Part shown: positions 25,104 through 33,334 of the stretch, piece by piece
How positions within the stretch are numbered: the first letter of the stretch is position 1
Layout: every line of letters begins with the position of its first letter
From: Solirubrobacteraceae bacterium
GTDB lineage: Bacteria; Actinomycetota; Thermoleophilia; Solirubrobacterales; Solirubrobacteraceae
DNA length: 50,359 nucleotides
Direction: 5' to 3'
NCBI GenBank assembly: GCA_016463515.1
Contig: JAEMRF010000003.1
Coordinates: 1-50,359 of the forward strand
The notes under the pieces: generated by a model
Told to the model about the DNA's origin: nothing
Database searches by the model: none
Seen by the model: only the letters and a program-made list of their open reading frames with translations
Made by a program: the position numbers and the translations under genes

Positions 25104-26236
25104 GCGGCGGACGGCACCACCCGCGCCAGGGCCGCAGAGGCCTGCTGGGAGGGCTCGTGGGCCAGGTCGGCGAGCACGTGGAGGAGGAAGAGGAGGCGCA
25201 CTCGTTCGGCGTCGTCCGGGGCGGAAGCTTCGAGCACGCGGGAGACCTGCAGCTGGCGCCCGGCTTGATCGCGTGAGTCCAGGGCGCCAAGTGCGCGGTG
25301 CCAGACGCGGCCGCAGCGTCGGACCAGAGCGATGTCGGCATCGGAGATTCGGGCGAGCTCGAGCAACCGCTCATCAGCCAGCGCCGAGACGGCAAGATCG
25401 ACCGTGCCTGCGCGGACGGGCTCGGTGAGCGTGTCGCGCACGCACCCCGCGAGGAACCCTTGCGCGAGCGGGACTACGAGGTCCACCGGGACGCCGCGGG
25501 CTTCCTTGACCGCGCGCTTGAAATGGGCAACGGCTGATCGCGCGCCGCTGATGTCCTTGAGCTCGCGGTTCGTGATCGAGTCGCTGACGCCCTGCGCGAG
25601 GTTGCCGACGATGTAGAGGTCGCCAGGGCGCGGCTCGAACCCGAAGTGCTCGACGAAGCGATGCTTGATTGACCGATCGACCTCGACCGGGGTCTGCGCA
25701 CGCGGGAACGCGCGGCGGCGGCCGCCAGCCTCCGGATCGGTCACGTGGCGCAGGGCCTCGCAGGCGTCGCCATGAAGATCCTCTCCGGTGGTTTGCAGGA
25801 CCGCCGTGACGCAGGTACCCAGTTCGGCGAGCACCGCGAAGCAGTTGTGGGCCGTCATCGCGACCGGCGTGCAGCGCGCGCGAAGCCGAGGATCATCGTC
25901 GATCGTTCGCAGCAGTCGCGCGCCGCGCATCTGCCCCGTGCGGCTCTCCAGGTCGATGAACGCCACCGCGTGATCGACATGCTCCACGACCGTGAGGACC
26001 TCGGTGCGGCTGCTGCAGTCCACGACCTCACAGCCGGCGTAGCGCCCCAGGTCAGCGCCCACCGCGCGCTGGGCGCTGAGCAGCAGGTGCCGACGGAGCG
26101 GCAACTGCTGGGGATCGTCGTCATAGACGACGATCGCAACCCGCGGCTCAGCGCGCATCGGCCGGCGGCTCGGGTGCATGGTGCGTGCGCGGCGCACCGG
26201 GACGGCCTGCAGCGCACGATCGGCGACGCCCGTCAT
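25100..26236 (-). CDS. Response-regulator-like protein with receiver-like head and diverged HTH
   Basis: 378 aa if started at ATG 26236; ATG 26158 is also possible (352 aa). The head begins RVAIVVYDDDPQQ and contains AVAFIDLESRTG, fitting a receiver with acidic pocket and phosphoacceptor-like Asp, though the later Thr/Lys are not obvious. A segment FGFEPRPGDLYIVGNLAQG followed by SDSITNRELKDI and FKRAVKEA resembles a diverged LuxR/sigma4-like helix-turn-helix. A long helical domain fills the C-terminus. It is the first gene of a pair with the soluble kinase. A paralogous plan is seen in the gene at 45347-46600. It is a candidate regulator of this locus. Confidence 0.62.
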   Translation of the reverse strand: MTGVADRALQAVPVRRARTMHPSRRPMRAEPRVAIVVYDDDPQQLPLRRHLLLSAQRAVGADLGRYAGCEVVDCSSRTEVLTVVEHVDHAVAFIDLESRTGQMRGARLLRTIDDDPRLRARCTPVAMTAHNCFAVLAELGTCVTAVLQTTGEDLHGDACEALRHVTDPEAGGRRRAFPRAQTPVEVDRSIKHRFVEHFGFEPRPGDLYIVGNLAQGVSDSITNRELKDISGARSAVAHFKRAVKEARGVPVDLVVPLAQGFLAGCVRDTLTEPVRAGTVDLAVSALADERLLELARISDADIALVRRCGRVWHRALGALDSRDQAGRQLQVSRVLEASAPDDAERVRLLFLLHVLADLAHEPSQQASAALARVVPSAA

Positions 26237-26425
26237 CGCGGCACCGCGCCCCGGTGGCGCCACCACGTCGACGTGCAATGCGTTCGCGCTGCGGCGCGGC
26301 TAGGGGTCGGACGCTGCGGATCGTGATACATCGGCTCGCCGCGCATGTTGCCCGTGCGCCAGCCCGACGACAAACACTTTGCATTGGAATTCGCCTTTGC
26401 CTACCGCGCTGCACGTTGGTGATAG

Positions 26426-27271
26426 TCAGCCGATCTTCTTGATCGTCGTGGGAGGTCCGGTCGGCAGCCCGGGTTTGAGGTCGGGAACCGACATCGCGTT
26501 CGCGGTCGCCACCTTCAATGTGGTGCCGTCGATGGTCGGAGAGAACTTGAAGTCAAACGACCCAAACTTTCGGTCGAGCTTGTGGTCGAAGAAGAACTCG
26601 AACGCCAGCAAGCAGGCGCCGCCCTTGAACCTGAGGGTGCCCTTGGCCAGGTCGCCCGCAGCGACCTTCTTGCGCTTGCCCTTCTTCGTTTGCGCGTAGA
26701 CCGTCGCTGACGGCTTCAGCCGTTTGGTCGTGCAGGTGTTCTTGCTCAGTTTGATGCCGGGGACCGTGACGGCCGCCTCGTAGCGCAGACCGTTGAACCC
26801 GAGCCGCTTGACGCCCTTGAACGCCTTGGGCGTCAACAGCACGCTGGGGAGTTTGACCGCCCCAGTGATCTTCAAATTGCCCGCCATCGCGGTGATGGAG
26901 AGCGTCGCGCCGGGCTTAACGTCGCCGGGCATCGTGAGCTTCAAGACGGTCTCGAACGCTCCACTCGGCTTGGCCTGCGGGCCGAGCTGCGGCACGGGGA
27001 CCGACGCGGTGTCCACGAGCCAACCCGGCGTACTGCTCGAGAACGTCACTGTGAACGGCGCCACCGTGACCTCCGTCTTGTTCAGCACCGTCACACCGAC
27101 GAAGACAGCCCCCTCTGCATCCTGCTGTAGGACGCCGAACTTGACGTCGGGCCGAGCCACGTCGTAGGTCGTCTGGGCGGGCACCGCGACCGGATCGACA
27201 ACTGAAGCAGCGACAGAGCTGGGAACGACGGTCAACGTTAGAACGGCAATCGACAGGAGGAGCGTGCGCAC
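26426..27271 (-). CDS. Secreted beta-domain protein
   Basis: 281 aa. Signal peptide at residues 1-22 (RTLLLSIAVLTLTVVPSSVAA). The first half (about 30-135) is a beta sandwich of the kind seen in conserved-repeat or CARDB-like adhesion modules (GVTVLNKTEVTVAPFTV). The second half is Lys-rich with two Cys and a KKGKRKK stretch. Function unknown, presumably at the surface. Divergent from the JAMM gene at 27332. The gap to the preceding regulator gene (26237-26425) is less GC-rich and presumably holds that operon's promoter. Confidence 0.72.
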   Translation of the reverse strand: MRTLLLSIAVLTLTVVPSSVAASVVDPVAVPAQTTYDVARPDVKFGVLQQDAEGAVFVGVTVLNKTEVTVAPFTVTFSSSTPGWLVDTASVPVPQLGPQAKPSGAFETVLKLTMPGDVKPGATLSITAMAGNLKITGAVKLPSVLLTPKAFKGVKRLGFNGLRYEAAVTVPGIKLSKNTCTTKRLKPSATVYAQTKKGKRKKVAAGDLAKGTLRFKGGACLLAFEFFFDHKLDRKFGSFDFKFSPTIDGTTLKVATANAMSVPDLKPGLPTGPPTTIKKIG

Positions 27272-27331
27272 GGTGGAATCCTGGATGGGTGGGGAACGTC
27301 GTTTGGGGGACGACCGTCGCCACTATTCCTT

Positions 27332-28165
27332 GTGACTGACTCCGTGAACAGCTTTCGGCCTCCCAACGTTCGTTTTGCCCTCCCGGGGTTCGCGCCGGGG
27401 GTTCGCGACGCCATTTACTCGCACGTCTATGCCGACCCCGCCAACGAGGTCGGCGGACTGCTGGCCGGCGACCGCCGGCCCGATGGCGTGATGGTGGTGG
27501 GCGCCGTCCGGGCGCAAGGGGCCAGCGGCGATGTCACGAGCCTCACGTTCACCCACGAGGCGTGGACGAACATGCTCGCCGAGCTCGAAGCGCAGTACCC
27601 CGGCGCTGAGATCGTCGGCTGGTACCACTCCCACCCAGGCCACGGCATCTTCCTGTCCCGCCACGACGAGTTCATCCACCGAAACTTCTTCCCGGCGGCC
27701 TGGCAGTTCGCGATCGTCGTCGACCCCCACCATCACGACGAAGGGCTGTTCATGTGGCGCGAGGGCAACCTGCCGCGCGTGGCCGCAGCGGCGGTGGATC
27801 CGCGGTGGGCCGGTCCACAGCCGCTCGCGGCCCAGCGTCCGCCAGCGCAGCGGCGGCGGGTGCCACCAACCCAGCGCTCCCCGTCGCCGGATCCTGCAGG
27901 GCCCCTGGAGCCGCTGCAGCCGGAGCGCCCGACCGAGCCGAGCGTCGACGCAGGCGCGCCGCGGCGCGACCCGCGGCGCCAGCCTCGGTCAGCCCAGGAT
28001 CGAGCCCGTGACCGCGAACTGCGCGCCCGTCGACGGGCCGAGTTCGCACGCGACCCCAGCTCGCGCCCCGCCCCTGTGCAGGCGCGTGCCATCGCAGCAG
28101 CGCGGGCAGGGGCTGTGGTCGCGATCGGGTTCGCGATCGGCGCGGTCGTCCTGCTGCTGACCTGA
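27332..28165 (+). CDS. Tail-anchored JAMM (JAB/MPN) metallopeptidase
   Basis: 277 aa from GTG 27332 (GTG 27344 possible). The JAMM set is complete: Glu39 in NEVGGLLAG, His99-Ser-His101-Pro, Ser109 and Asp112 in HSHPGHGIFLSRHD. Such enzymes cleave isopeptide bonds next to ubiquitin-like proteins or process their precursors. A Pro/Arg-rich linker follows, and the last 25 residues are a single TM (AGAVVAIGFAIGAVVLLL), so the catalytic domain faces the cytoplasm. It is a paralogue of the JAMM domain at 32081-33334 (shared FTHEAW, GWYHSHP, GIFLS, FIHxNFF). Convergent with the zinc-ribbon membrane protein. Confidence 0.9.
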   Translation: MTDSVNSFRPPNVRFALPGFAPGVRDAIYSHVYADPANEVGGLLAGDRRPDGVMVVGAVRAQGASGDVTSLTFTHEAWTNMLAELEAQYPGAEIVGWYHSHPGHGIFLSRHDEFIHRNFFPAAWQFAIVVDPHHHDEGLFMWREGNLPRVAAAAVDPRWAGPQPLAAQRPPAQRRRVPPTQRSPSPDPAGPLEPLQPERPTEPSVDAGAPRRDPRRQPRSAQDRARDRELRARRRAEFARDPSSRPAPVQARAIAAARAGAVVAIGFAIGAVVLLLT

Positions 28166-28187
28166 GCAACGACGACCGCCCGTCGGA

Positions 28188-29840
28188 TCAGACGTCCGGA
28201 CGTTTGGGCCGCGTCCCGACGCCCGCCGTGCGGGCCTCCACGCGCAGCCCTTCAACCCGGGCCTCCCACGTCTGCTTGGAGCCCTCGAGCTTGGCGTCGA
28301 TATCGCCGTTGAGGGCCTCGTACTCAGCCCATGACGGCATCGAACGAGCGGGCTCCTCTGCGAACCACGCCTCATCGACTGCGTCGAGCATGTTGGAGAG
28401 GCCATCGAGCGACCGCAGGACGGGTTCCACGAGCGCGGCGTGCTCGGTCTGCGCGGCGGTCGGCGCCTGCGAGGCGTACTGCTGGAGATCCGCGATGGTG
28501 CTCTGCCGGTCGTTCTGGAAGCCGAGCACGCGCTCTTTGGCGGCCTGGTAATCCTCGCCCTCGGAGAAGTCGTAGTCGTCGACGTCCTCCACGAACTCGT
28601 CGACCTTCGTGCGGTCCTGCTCGTAGGAGGCCAGGACCCCGCGAACCTGCTGGCGGTACTCGGCAATGCGAGCGCTCCGGCGCTGGGCCGCGGCCACACG
28701 GACGTTGTAGGCCTTCAGCTTCCCTCGCCACTGACGCAGCGCCCAGGAGGCTGAACGGACCGTCTTGTCGACCGTCTCCGTCGAGCGGCCAACCCCGCTG
28801 AGATCGATGGACGTCTGGCCTGGGAGCTCACGTGCGGCGATCGGCGCCTGTGCGTCGTTCATCGAGCGCGTCGCCTGCTGCAGCGTGGTCTTCGTCTCCG
28901 ACCAGCCGGGGAGCTGCGCCTTGAGGAGGTCGGACTGCTCGAGCCGCTGCAGTCCTCCGAGACCAGCGAGGTAGGCGCGCTGCGCCCGCAGGAGGGCGAC
29001 GGTCTGGTCGCGCAGCTGCGTGTTCTCGATGGTGGCGGCGGTCTGCTCGCGACCTTCCAGGTCAGAGGCGGCGGTAGCGGCTTCGCGACCGACCGTGCGC
29101 AGCGTGACGAGCTTCGTCGCCCGGCCGGCGCGACCAGCCAGATCGGTGACGCGCGTCTGCGCGGCCTGAAGGACGGAACCCGCGGTGCGCTCGTCGGCGG
29201 ACCCGCGCCCGAACAGCATCCAGCCGCCGATCCCGAGCACGATGAGGAGCAGCGCCGCTGCGGGGCCGAGCACGTGCGGGCGGCGCCACAGTGGGCCGCC
29301 CCCGCCACTCTCGCCGCCTCGCGGCAGTTGCGGCGGAGCCGGCGGCCCGCTCGGTGGCACGAACGCGGGCATCGTGCCGGTGACGGGCTGCCATGGCGCC
29401 GGCGGCGCAGGAGCAGGCCCAGCGGGCGGCGCCCAGGCCGGCTCCGGCAGCACCGCAGGCGGCGCCGGAAGCGGCGCGGCGGGCCGCGCGACCGTGGGAG
29501 CTTCGGCGTCGCTGCCGAGATCGTCGAGCTCGACGACCAAGCTCTTTCGCGGCGGGCCGACGCCGGGCAACGGGCTGTGGCCCCCGGTGGGTTGAGCCGC
29601 GGCTGTTGGCGGATCCATCGGTGCGGCGGCGGTCGGGCCAGACCCATTGGTCGATGCCGGGGACGGCGCCCGCCGGGGCCGAAGCACCACCTCGAAGTCG
29701 CCGGTGTCCGAGGCCGTCACGACGGAGTTCCCTGGCGTGCCGGAGTCGGCTGCGGGCGCAGCTTCGCCCAGCCGCTGGCCGCAGGCACGGCAGCGCTCGT
29801 CGGCGGCGCCTCCTAGCGCACCGCAGGCAGGGCAGGTCAT
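28188..29840 (-). CDS. Zinc-ribbon membrane protein with long extracytoplasmic coiled coil
   Basis: 550 aa. Residues 3-20 form a zinc ribbon (Cys3, Cys6, Cys17, Cys20). The long disordered cytoplasmic part carries two short strand-like motifs, DFEVVLRP (48-55) and SLVVELDD (100-107), then a Pro-rich stretch. One TM lies at about 190-211. The remaining 330 residues are almost entirely helical with heptad-like Leu/Ala spacing, so a long rod outside the membrane is expected. No family recognised. The topology recalls large helical T7SS membrane proteins such as EsaA only in outline. It shares a divergent AACGTT box with the gene at 30003. Confidence 0.78.
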   Translation of the reverse strand: MTCPACGALGGAADERCRACGQRLGEAAPAADSGTPGNSVVTASDTGDFEVVLRPRRAPSPASTNGSGPTAAAPMDPPTAAAQPTGGHSPLPGVGPPRKSLVVELDDLGSDAEAPTVARPAAPLPAPPAVLPEPAWAPPAGPAPAPPAPWQPVTGTMPAFVPPSGPPAPPQLPRGGESGGGGPLWRRPHVLGPAAALLLIVLGIGGWMLFGRGSADERTAGSVLQAAQTRVTDLAGRAGRATKLVTLRTVGREAATAASDLEGREQTAATIENTQLRDQTVALLRAQRAYLAGLGGLQRLEQSDLLKAQLPGWSETKTTLQQATRSMNDAQAPIAARELPGQTSIDLSGVGRSTETVDKTVRSASWALRQWRGKLKAYNVRVAAAQRRSARIAEYRQQVRGVLASYEQDRTKVDEFVEDVDDYDFSEGEDYQAAKERVLGFQNDRQSTIADLQQYASQAPTAAQTEHAALVEPVLRSLDGLSNMLDAVDEAWFAEEPARSMPSWAEYEALNGDIDAKLEGSKQTWEARVEGLRVEARTAGVGTRPKRPDV

Positions 29841-29879
29841 CGGATCACCGTCGGCTGGATCAGGTCGTCCACGGTGCCA

Positions 29880-29971
29880 ACCCTGCCGACCTGAGCGCGC
29901 AGACCAAGGTCAACGTTGGCCGTCGAAAAGGCCTCCAGACGTTGCTCGGCGCCCCGGCGCGTTCTTATGGT
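29880..29971. promoter_or_regulatory. Divergent AACGTT-box promoter (zinc-ribbon protein / VITEDDL operon)
   Basis: AACGTT at 29912-29917 is 54 nt from TATGGT (29966-29971) for the plus-strand gene and 32 nt from CAGGGT on the minus strand (29885-29880) for the zinc-ribbon gene. Leaders of about 30 nt follow on both sides. Confidence 0.5.
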
Positions 29972-30002
29972 GGGCCTTCGGTCCTTGGGGACCGACTTGC
30001 TC

Positions 30003-30602
30003 ATGAGCCGCACCGTCATCACCGAGGACGACCTCGCCCCCGACCCTCCGCCAGCGACCGGCGAGCACGCTGCGGCGGGCGTGCCGCCTGCGCCTGCGCC
30101 CCCGCTCGTTGGGAGCAGGCACGGTGCGGCGAGCCAGCTGAACCGGGCCTGGATGGCCGGCGTGGCGGTCCTTGCGATCCTCGCGATCGGCGGAGCATTC
30201 CTGCTCGGTCAGGCGTCGCGGCCAAGTGAGGACGAAGTGGCCGGCGAAGTGCGTGACGCGATCCGCGAAGTGCGCGACGGCATGCGCGCCGAGCGCGCTG
30301 CGATCACCAAGCGCGCCTTGGAGCGGCAGCGGATCGCGCTGCGGGTCAGCCACCGTCGCGAGCTCGCGGCGCTGCGCAAGCGGTACGGGATCCCTGCGCC
30401 GACGGCGCAGGCCAAGGCGCCGGTTGCCAAAGCACCGGCAGCCGTGCAGGCCCCCACTGGTGGAGGCACGTCCGGTGGCAGCGCGCCACGGGCGCCCTCG
30501 CCACCTCCCGCGCCAACACCGAACCCCGAGCCAAAGCCTCAGCCCAACGATCAGCCCACGCCAAACGCCATCCGCGTAGAGCCGAGTGCTGATCTCAAAT
30601 GA
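30003..30602 (+). CDS. Membrane protein with N-terminal VITEDDL motif, copy 1
   Basis: 199 aa from ATG 30003. Begins SRTVITEDDL, then a Pro/Ala linker, one TM at about 50-70 (AGVAVLAILAIGGAFLLG), a charged helix (about 75-125) and a long Pro-rich tail. The short N-terminus is cytoplasmic by charge. The same N-terminal phrase recurs in the next gene, so the two are paralogues whose conserved part is this short motif. No family recognised; probably a structural or scaffold subunit. It begins an operon of three genes running to 32056. Confidence 0.75.
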   Translation: MSRTVITEDDLAPDPPPATGEHAAAGVPPAPAPPLVGSRHGAASQLNRAWMAGVAVLAILAIGGAFLLGQASRPSEDEVAGEVRDAIREVRDGMRAERAAITKRALERQRIALRVSHRRELAALRKRYGIPAPTAQAKAPVAKAPAAVQAPTGGGTSGGSAPRAPSPPPAPTPNPEPKPQPNDQPTPNAIRVEPSADLK

Positions 30603-30630
30603 CCGCCGACCCCCACACCGGAGCGCGCTG

Positions 30631-31185
30631 ATGGCTCGCCGCGTCATTACCGACGACGACCTCTACCCCGTTCCCCATCAGGGCGGAGCCCCGCCGGCAC
30701 CGCCTGCGGCGCCGGGGTACCCCGTCGGGCCCGTCGCCGAGCCGCCGCAGCCGTGGCAGGTGGTCGATACCACCGCCCCGTTGGCAGCGGAGCGTTCCAA
30801 GGGCAACCGGGCGATGCTGATCGTCGGCGTGATCATTGCCGTCACGCTGGCCGGCGTGGCCGGGTTCTTCGGCGGCCGAGCCAGCAGGCCCAGCGACGCC
30901 GCGATCGCCCAGGAGACCAAGCGCGCGGCCGAGAGTGCCGCCGAGAAGATGCGCATCCAGGCCGACGGCGAGCTCAAGAAGGCTCGCGCTGAGGCGCAGC
31001 GCTCAAAGGACCGCGCCGTGGCGCGCGCCGAGAGCAAAGCGCGCAACGACGGCCGCAATGCCGGCTTGGCGCAAGGCCGGGCCGAGGGCACCGCCGAGGG
31101 AACGGCTCAAGGCCGAGACATCGGCCGCCAAGAGGGTCTCTCGACCAACCTTTGTTACGACGTCGGCACGCCCTACTCGTGTTGA
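30631..31185 (+). CDS. Membrane protein with N-terminal VITDDDL motif, copy 2
   Basis: 184 aa from ATG 30631 with GGAG 7 nt upstream. Begins ARRVITDDDL, then a Pro linker, a TM at about 60-80 (LIVGVIIAVTLAGVAGFFGG), and a strongly charged helix rich in Ala, Lys, Arg and Glu (about 85-165) that reads as a coiled coil. It ends in a short segment with two Cys (LCYDVGTPYSC). Paralogue of the preceding gene, 28 nt downstream of it. Confidence 0.75.
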   Translation: MARRVITDDDLYPVPHQGGAPPAPPAAPGYPVGPVAEPPQPWQVVDTTAPLAAERSKGNRAMLIVGVIIAVTLAGVAGFFGGRASRPSDAAIAQETKRAAESAAEKMRIQADGELKKARAEAQRSKDRAVARAESKARNDGRNAGLAQGRAEGTAEGTAQGRDIGRQEGLSTNLCYDVGTPYSC

Positions 31186-31225
31186 CGCCACCCCGCGACC
31201 GCCGCCGATGCGGCCGGAGAAGCTG

Positions 31226-32056
31226 ATGCGCAACGCCACGCTGACCGCCACCACGCTCGTGCTCGTCACCGCCGGCGATGCCGCTGCCAAAACGCCTCAG
31301 GCGGTGACGAAAGCCGCCACCAGCGTGGAGATCGTGCGGTCCAACACCGGGCAGGGCTCGGCCGTGCGTGTGGGCCCCAAGGGCGGCTCGGTCACGTCGA
31401 CGGTGCTCGTCTCGCGGACGAGCGAGATCGCCCTCACCGGCGCCGACAAGCGCTCGACCCCGGCCGACCGCGCCGAGAGCGATGCGCCCACCGGGCTCGT
31501 CCTGCTCAACCGTCGCGGCACCGCGGCCGCAGCTGGTCTCACGCCGGCGCCAGGGCGAGCAAAGCGCGGCCAGACCGTCTACCTGATCTCGCGCCCGCTC
31601 GGAAAGAATGCGACCACGGCCACGATCACGGCGACGAGGGTTCGCAGCTCCACCCGCGAGAGCTTGGGCCTCACCGCGAAGAACCGCTCAGGCCTCAATG
31701 GCGGCGCCGTCGTCGACGCCCAGGGGCGCCTGCTCGGCATCACTGTGCCGCCGCTCCCCGGCAGCGGCCTGGGCAGCCCGCAGCGCGCGATCCCGGTCAG
31801 CGCCACTCCCGTGCCACAGAGCAGCGCCGTCGCGACCACCAGCTCCGGCTTTCCCGCCGTGCCCGTGACCATCGGCCTCGGCGTGCTGCTGCTCGCCTCG
31901 CACCTGCTGCTACTGCGCCGCCGCCGCGTGGCCGCGACGGCACCAGCCGTCGCGCCGCTCCCGACGCCTCAGGCGCCAGCCGCCCCGGCCGCCACCGCAT
32001 CGGCGACGGCCGACCCCGCGGACGACTTCGAGATCACCCTCCGCCCGCGGGGCTAG
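31226..32056 (+). CDS. Membrane-anchored trypsin-like pseudoprotease
   Basis: 276 aa from ATG 31226 (GGAGA 5 nt upstream; ATG 31208 lacks a ribosome site). A signal-like start is followed by a domain (about 25-195) whose strands follow the HtrA/trypsin plan, ending in SGLNGGAVVDAQGRLLGI. True proteases have GNSGGP there, so the nucleophile Ser is missing, and no catalytic His segment is visible. A TM at about 213-232 and a cytoplasmic tail ending ADDFEITLRPRG follow. I read it as a catalytically dead, binding-type protease fold outside the membrane with a docking tail inside. Confidence 0.7.
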   Translation: MRNATLTATTLVLVTAGDAAAKTPQAVTKAATSVEIVRSNTGQGSAVRVGPKGGSVTSTVLVSRTSEIALTGADKRSTPADRAESDAPTGLVLLNRRGTAAAAGLTPAPGRAKRGQTVYLISRPLGKNATTATITATRVRSSTRESLGLTAKNRSGLNGGAVVDAQGRLLGITVPPLPGSGLGSPQRAIPVSATPVPQSSAVATTSSGFPAVPVTIGLGVLLLASHLLLLRRRRVAATAPAVAPLPTPQAPAAPAATASATADPADDFEITLRPRG

Positions 32057-32064
32057 GGCTGGCG

Positions 32065-32079
32065 GCGCGAGGCTCGCGC
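32065..32079. terminator. Hairpin in convergent gap
   Basis: GCGCGA (32065-32070) pairs with TCGCGC (32074-32079) over a 3-nt loop, in the 24-nt space between two convergent operons. Weak evidence for a shared terminator. Confidence 0.35.
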
Positions 32080-32080
32080 G

Positions 32081-33334
32081 CTACTTGAAGCTCTCGTCAC
32101 TCGGGACAGCACCACCGGACGACCCGGCAGCGGACGACCCGGCACTACCGGATGACCCGCTTCCCGCGGATGACGATCCAGCGCCACCCGACGACCTAAC
32201 CCCACCCGACGACCCAGCGCTACCCGATGACCCAGCTGCGCCTACCCCCCCAGGCACCGGAGCTGCGCCGCTATCGGGAGCAGATTTCGCCTTTTGGGCG
32301 TCCTCGTAGTCCTTGACCGCCTTGACAGTCGCTGCGGCAAACGCCTTCTCGCCCGCTTCTTGCCCCTGGCGAACGGCCTTGGCTTCGTTCTCGGCCTTCT
32401 TCTGTGCAGCGGTCGCGACGCCCTTGTCGGTCACAGAATCACTGCCGACGGCGCCGCCGTCCCCGCCGCTGCCGGTGGCCACGGCGATGCCGACGCCGCC
32501 GATGAGCACGACGCTGGCAGCAGCGGCGAGGACCGCTCGACGACGGCGAGCTGCCAGGCGCGCCTGCTCGGCGCGCGGATCCATCGGGCCCCGCGGCGCG
32601 GCGCCCACTGCTCCAAGGCCGGCGACCGAGGCCGGCCGACGCGGCGGAGCGTTCCCCGCGACGGCGTCGGCGCCAACGACCAGTCCGGTGCCTGCGCCAT
32701 CGTGCGCCGACGGCGCTGCAGACTCATCCGGGTCGGTGAGGTCGTCGAGCGCGATCGTGAGTTTCCCGGTCGAGGCAGGCGCCGAGCCATGCTTGAGGAT
32801 GCGCGGCGCATGCTTCACCGTGCGGTCGGGGGCATCACCCGTGACCGCCAGTCCGGTCTCGCCTGCCAGGTGGTCGGTCGGGAAGCCGATCACCCGCTCG
32901 AACAGCACGATCTCACCGTCGCGCCAGCCAAAGATGCCTTCGCTGCGCTCGATCGGGTCAACGACGTACGCGAACTGGTGTTGGTCGCCGAAGAAGTTGC
33001 TGTGGATGAACAGATCAGGCTCTGACAGGAAGATCCCGAAGGTTGGGTGTGAGTGGTACCACCCGACGATCTGCGTGTTGGGGAAGTCCTCCTCCTGACG
33101 CTCCAGGATCAGCTCCCACGCTTCATGCGTGAACGTCACGCTTGCGGTCTCACCGATTGCCTCCAGCGCAGGGATCACGCCCACCACCAGCGGTCGGCCG
33201 GTCCGCTCGTCGACCTCGCCCACGAGCACCCCGCCGACCTCGTGATCGGGGTGCGCGAAGACGTGCCGGTGCATCTCCGTCCGGTAGCGGGCCGCGATGT
33301 CGCCGATCCGCAGTTCCTGCACGTCAGCGCTCAT
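32081..33334 (-). CDS. JAMM (JAB/MPN) metallopeptidase with TM and Ser/Gly tail
   Basis: 417 aa from ATG 33334, overlapping the E1 stop by 4 nt. JAMM residues are complete: Glu32 in HEVGGVLVG, His94-Ser-His96-Pro, Ser104 and Asp107 in HSHPTFGIFLSEPD. A disordered part with KLTIALDD (191-198) leads to a TM at about 267-287. Outside lies a Lys/Ala/Glu helix and a low-complexity Ser/Gly/Ala tail made of short DNA repeats. Last gene of the E2-FHA-Ubl-E1-JAMM operon, so it is the likely deconjugating or processing enzyme for that Ubl, held at the membrane. Confidence 0.92.
   Translation of the reverse strand: MSADVQELRIGDIAARYRTEMHRHVFAHPDHEVGGVLVGEVDERTGRPLVVGVIPALEAIGETASVTFTHEAWELILERQEEDFPNTQIVGWYHSHPTFGIFLSEPDLFIHSNFFGDQHQFAYVVDPIERSEGIFGWRDGEIVLFERVIGFPTDHLAGETGLAVTGDAPDRTVKHAPRILKHGSAPASTGKLTIALDDLTDPDESAAPSAHDGAGTGLVVGADAVAGNAPPRRPASVAGLGAVGAAPRGPMDPRAEQARLAARRRRAVLAAAASVVLIGGVGIAVATGSGGDGGAVGSDSVTDKGVATAAQKKAENEAKAVRQGQEAGEKAFAAATVKAVKDYEDAQKAKSAPDSGAAPVPGGVGAAGSSGSAGSSGGVRSSGGAGSSSAGSGSSGSAGSSAAGSSGGAVPSDESFK
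32094..32250. repeat. Short tandem repeats encoding the Ser/Gly tail
   Basis: Imperfect units of about 9-15 bp built on GACGACCC / GATGACCC recur about a dozen times. Read on the minus strand they encode the SSGxAGSSG tail of the JAMM protein. This kind of repeat can change copy number by slippage. Confidence 0.6.

Noticed and set aside
26237-26425. Short frames in the gap between the regulator and the secreted protein
   Set aside because: Both strands have short frames without ribosome sites or sensible composition; the gap is read as intergenic.
27235-27370. AACGTT at 27235 and 27365 near the JAMM gene at 27332
   Set aside because: Both lie inside coding sequence (signal peptide of the divergent gene and codons 12-13 of the JAMM gene) and have no -10 at the expected distance.
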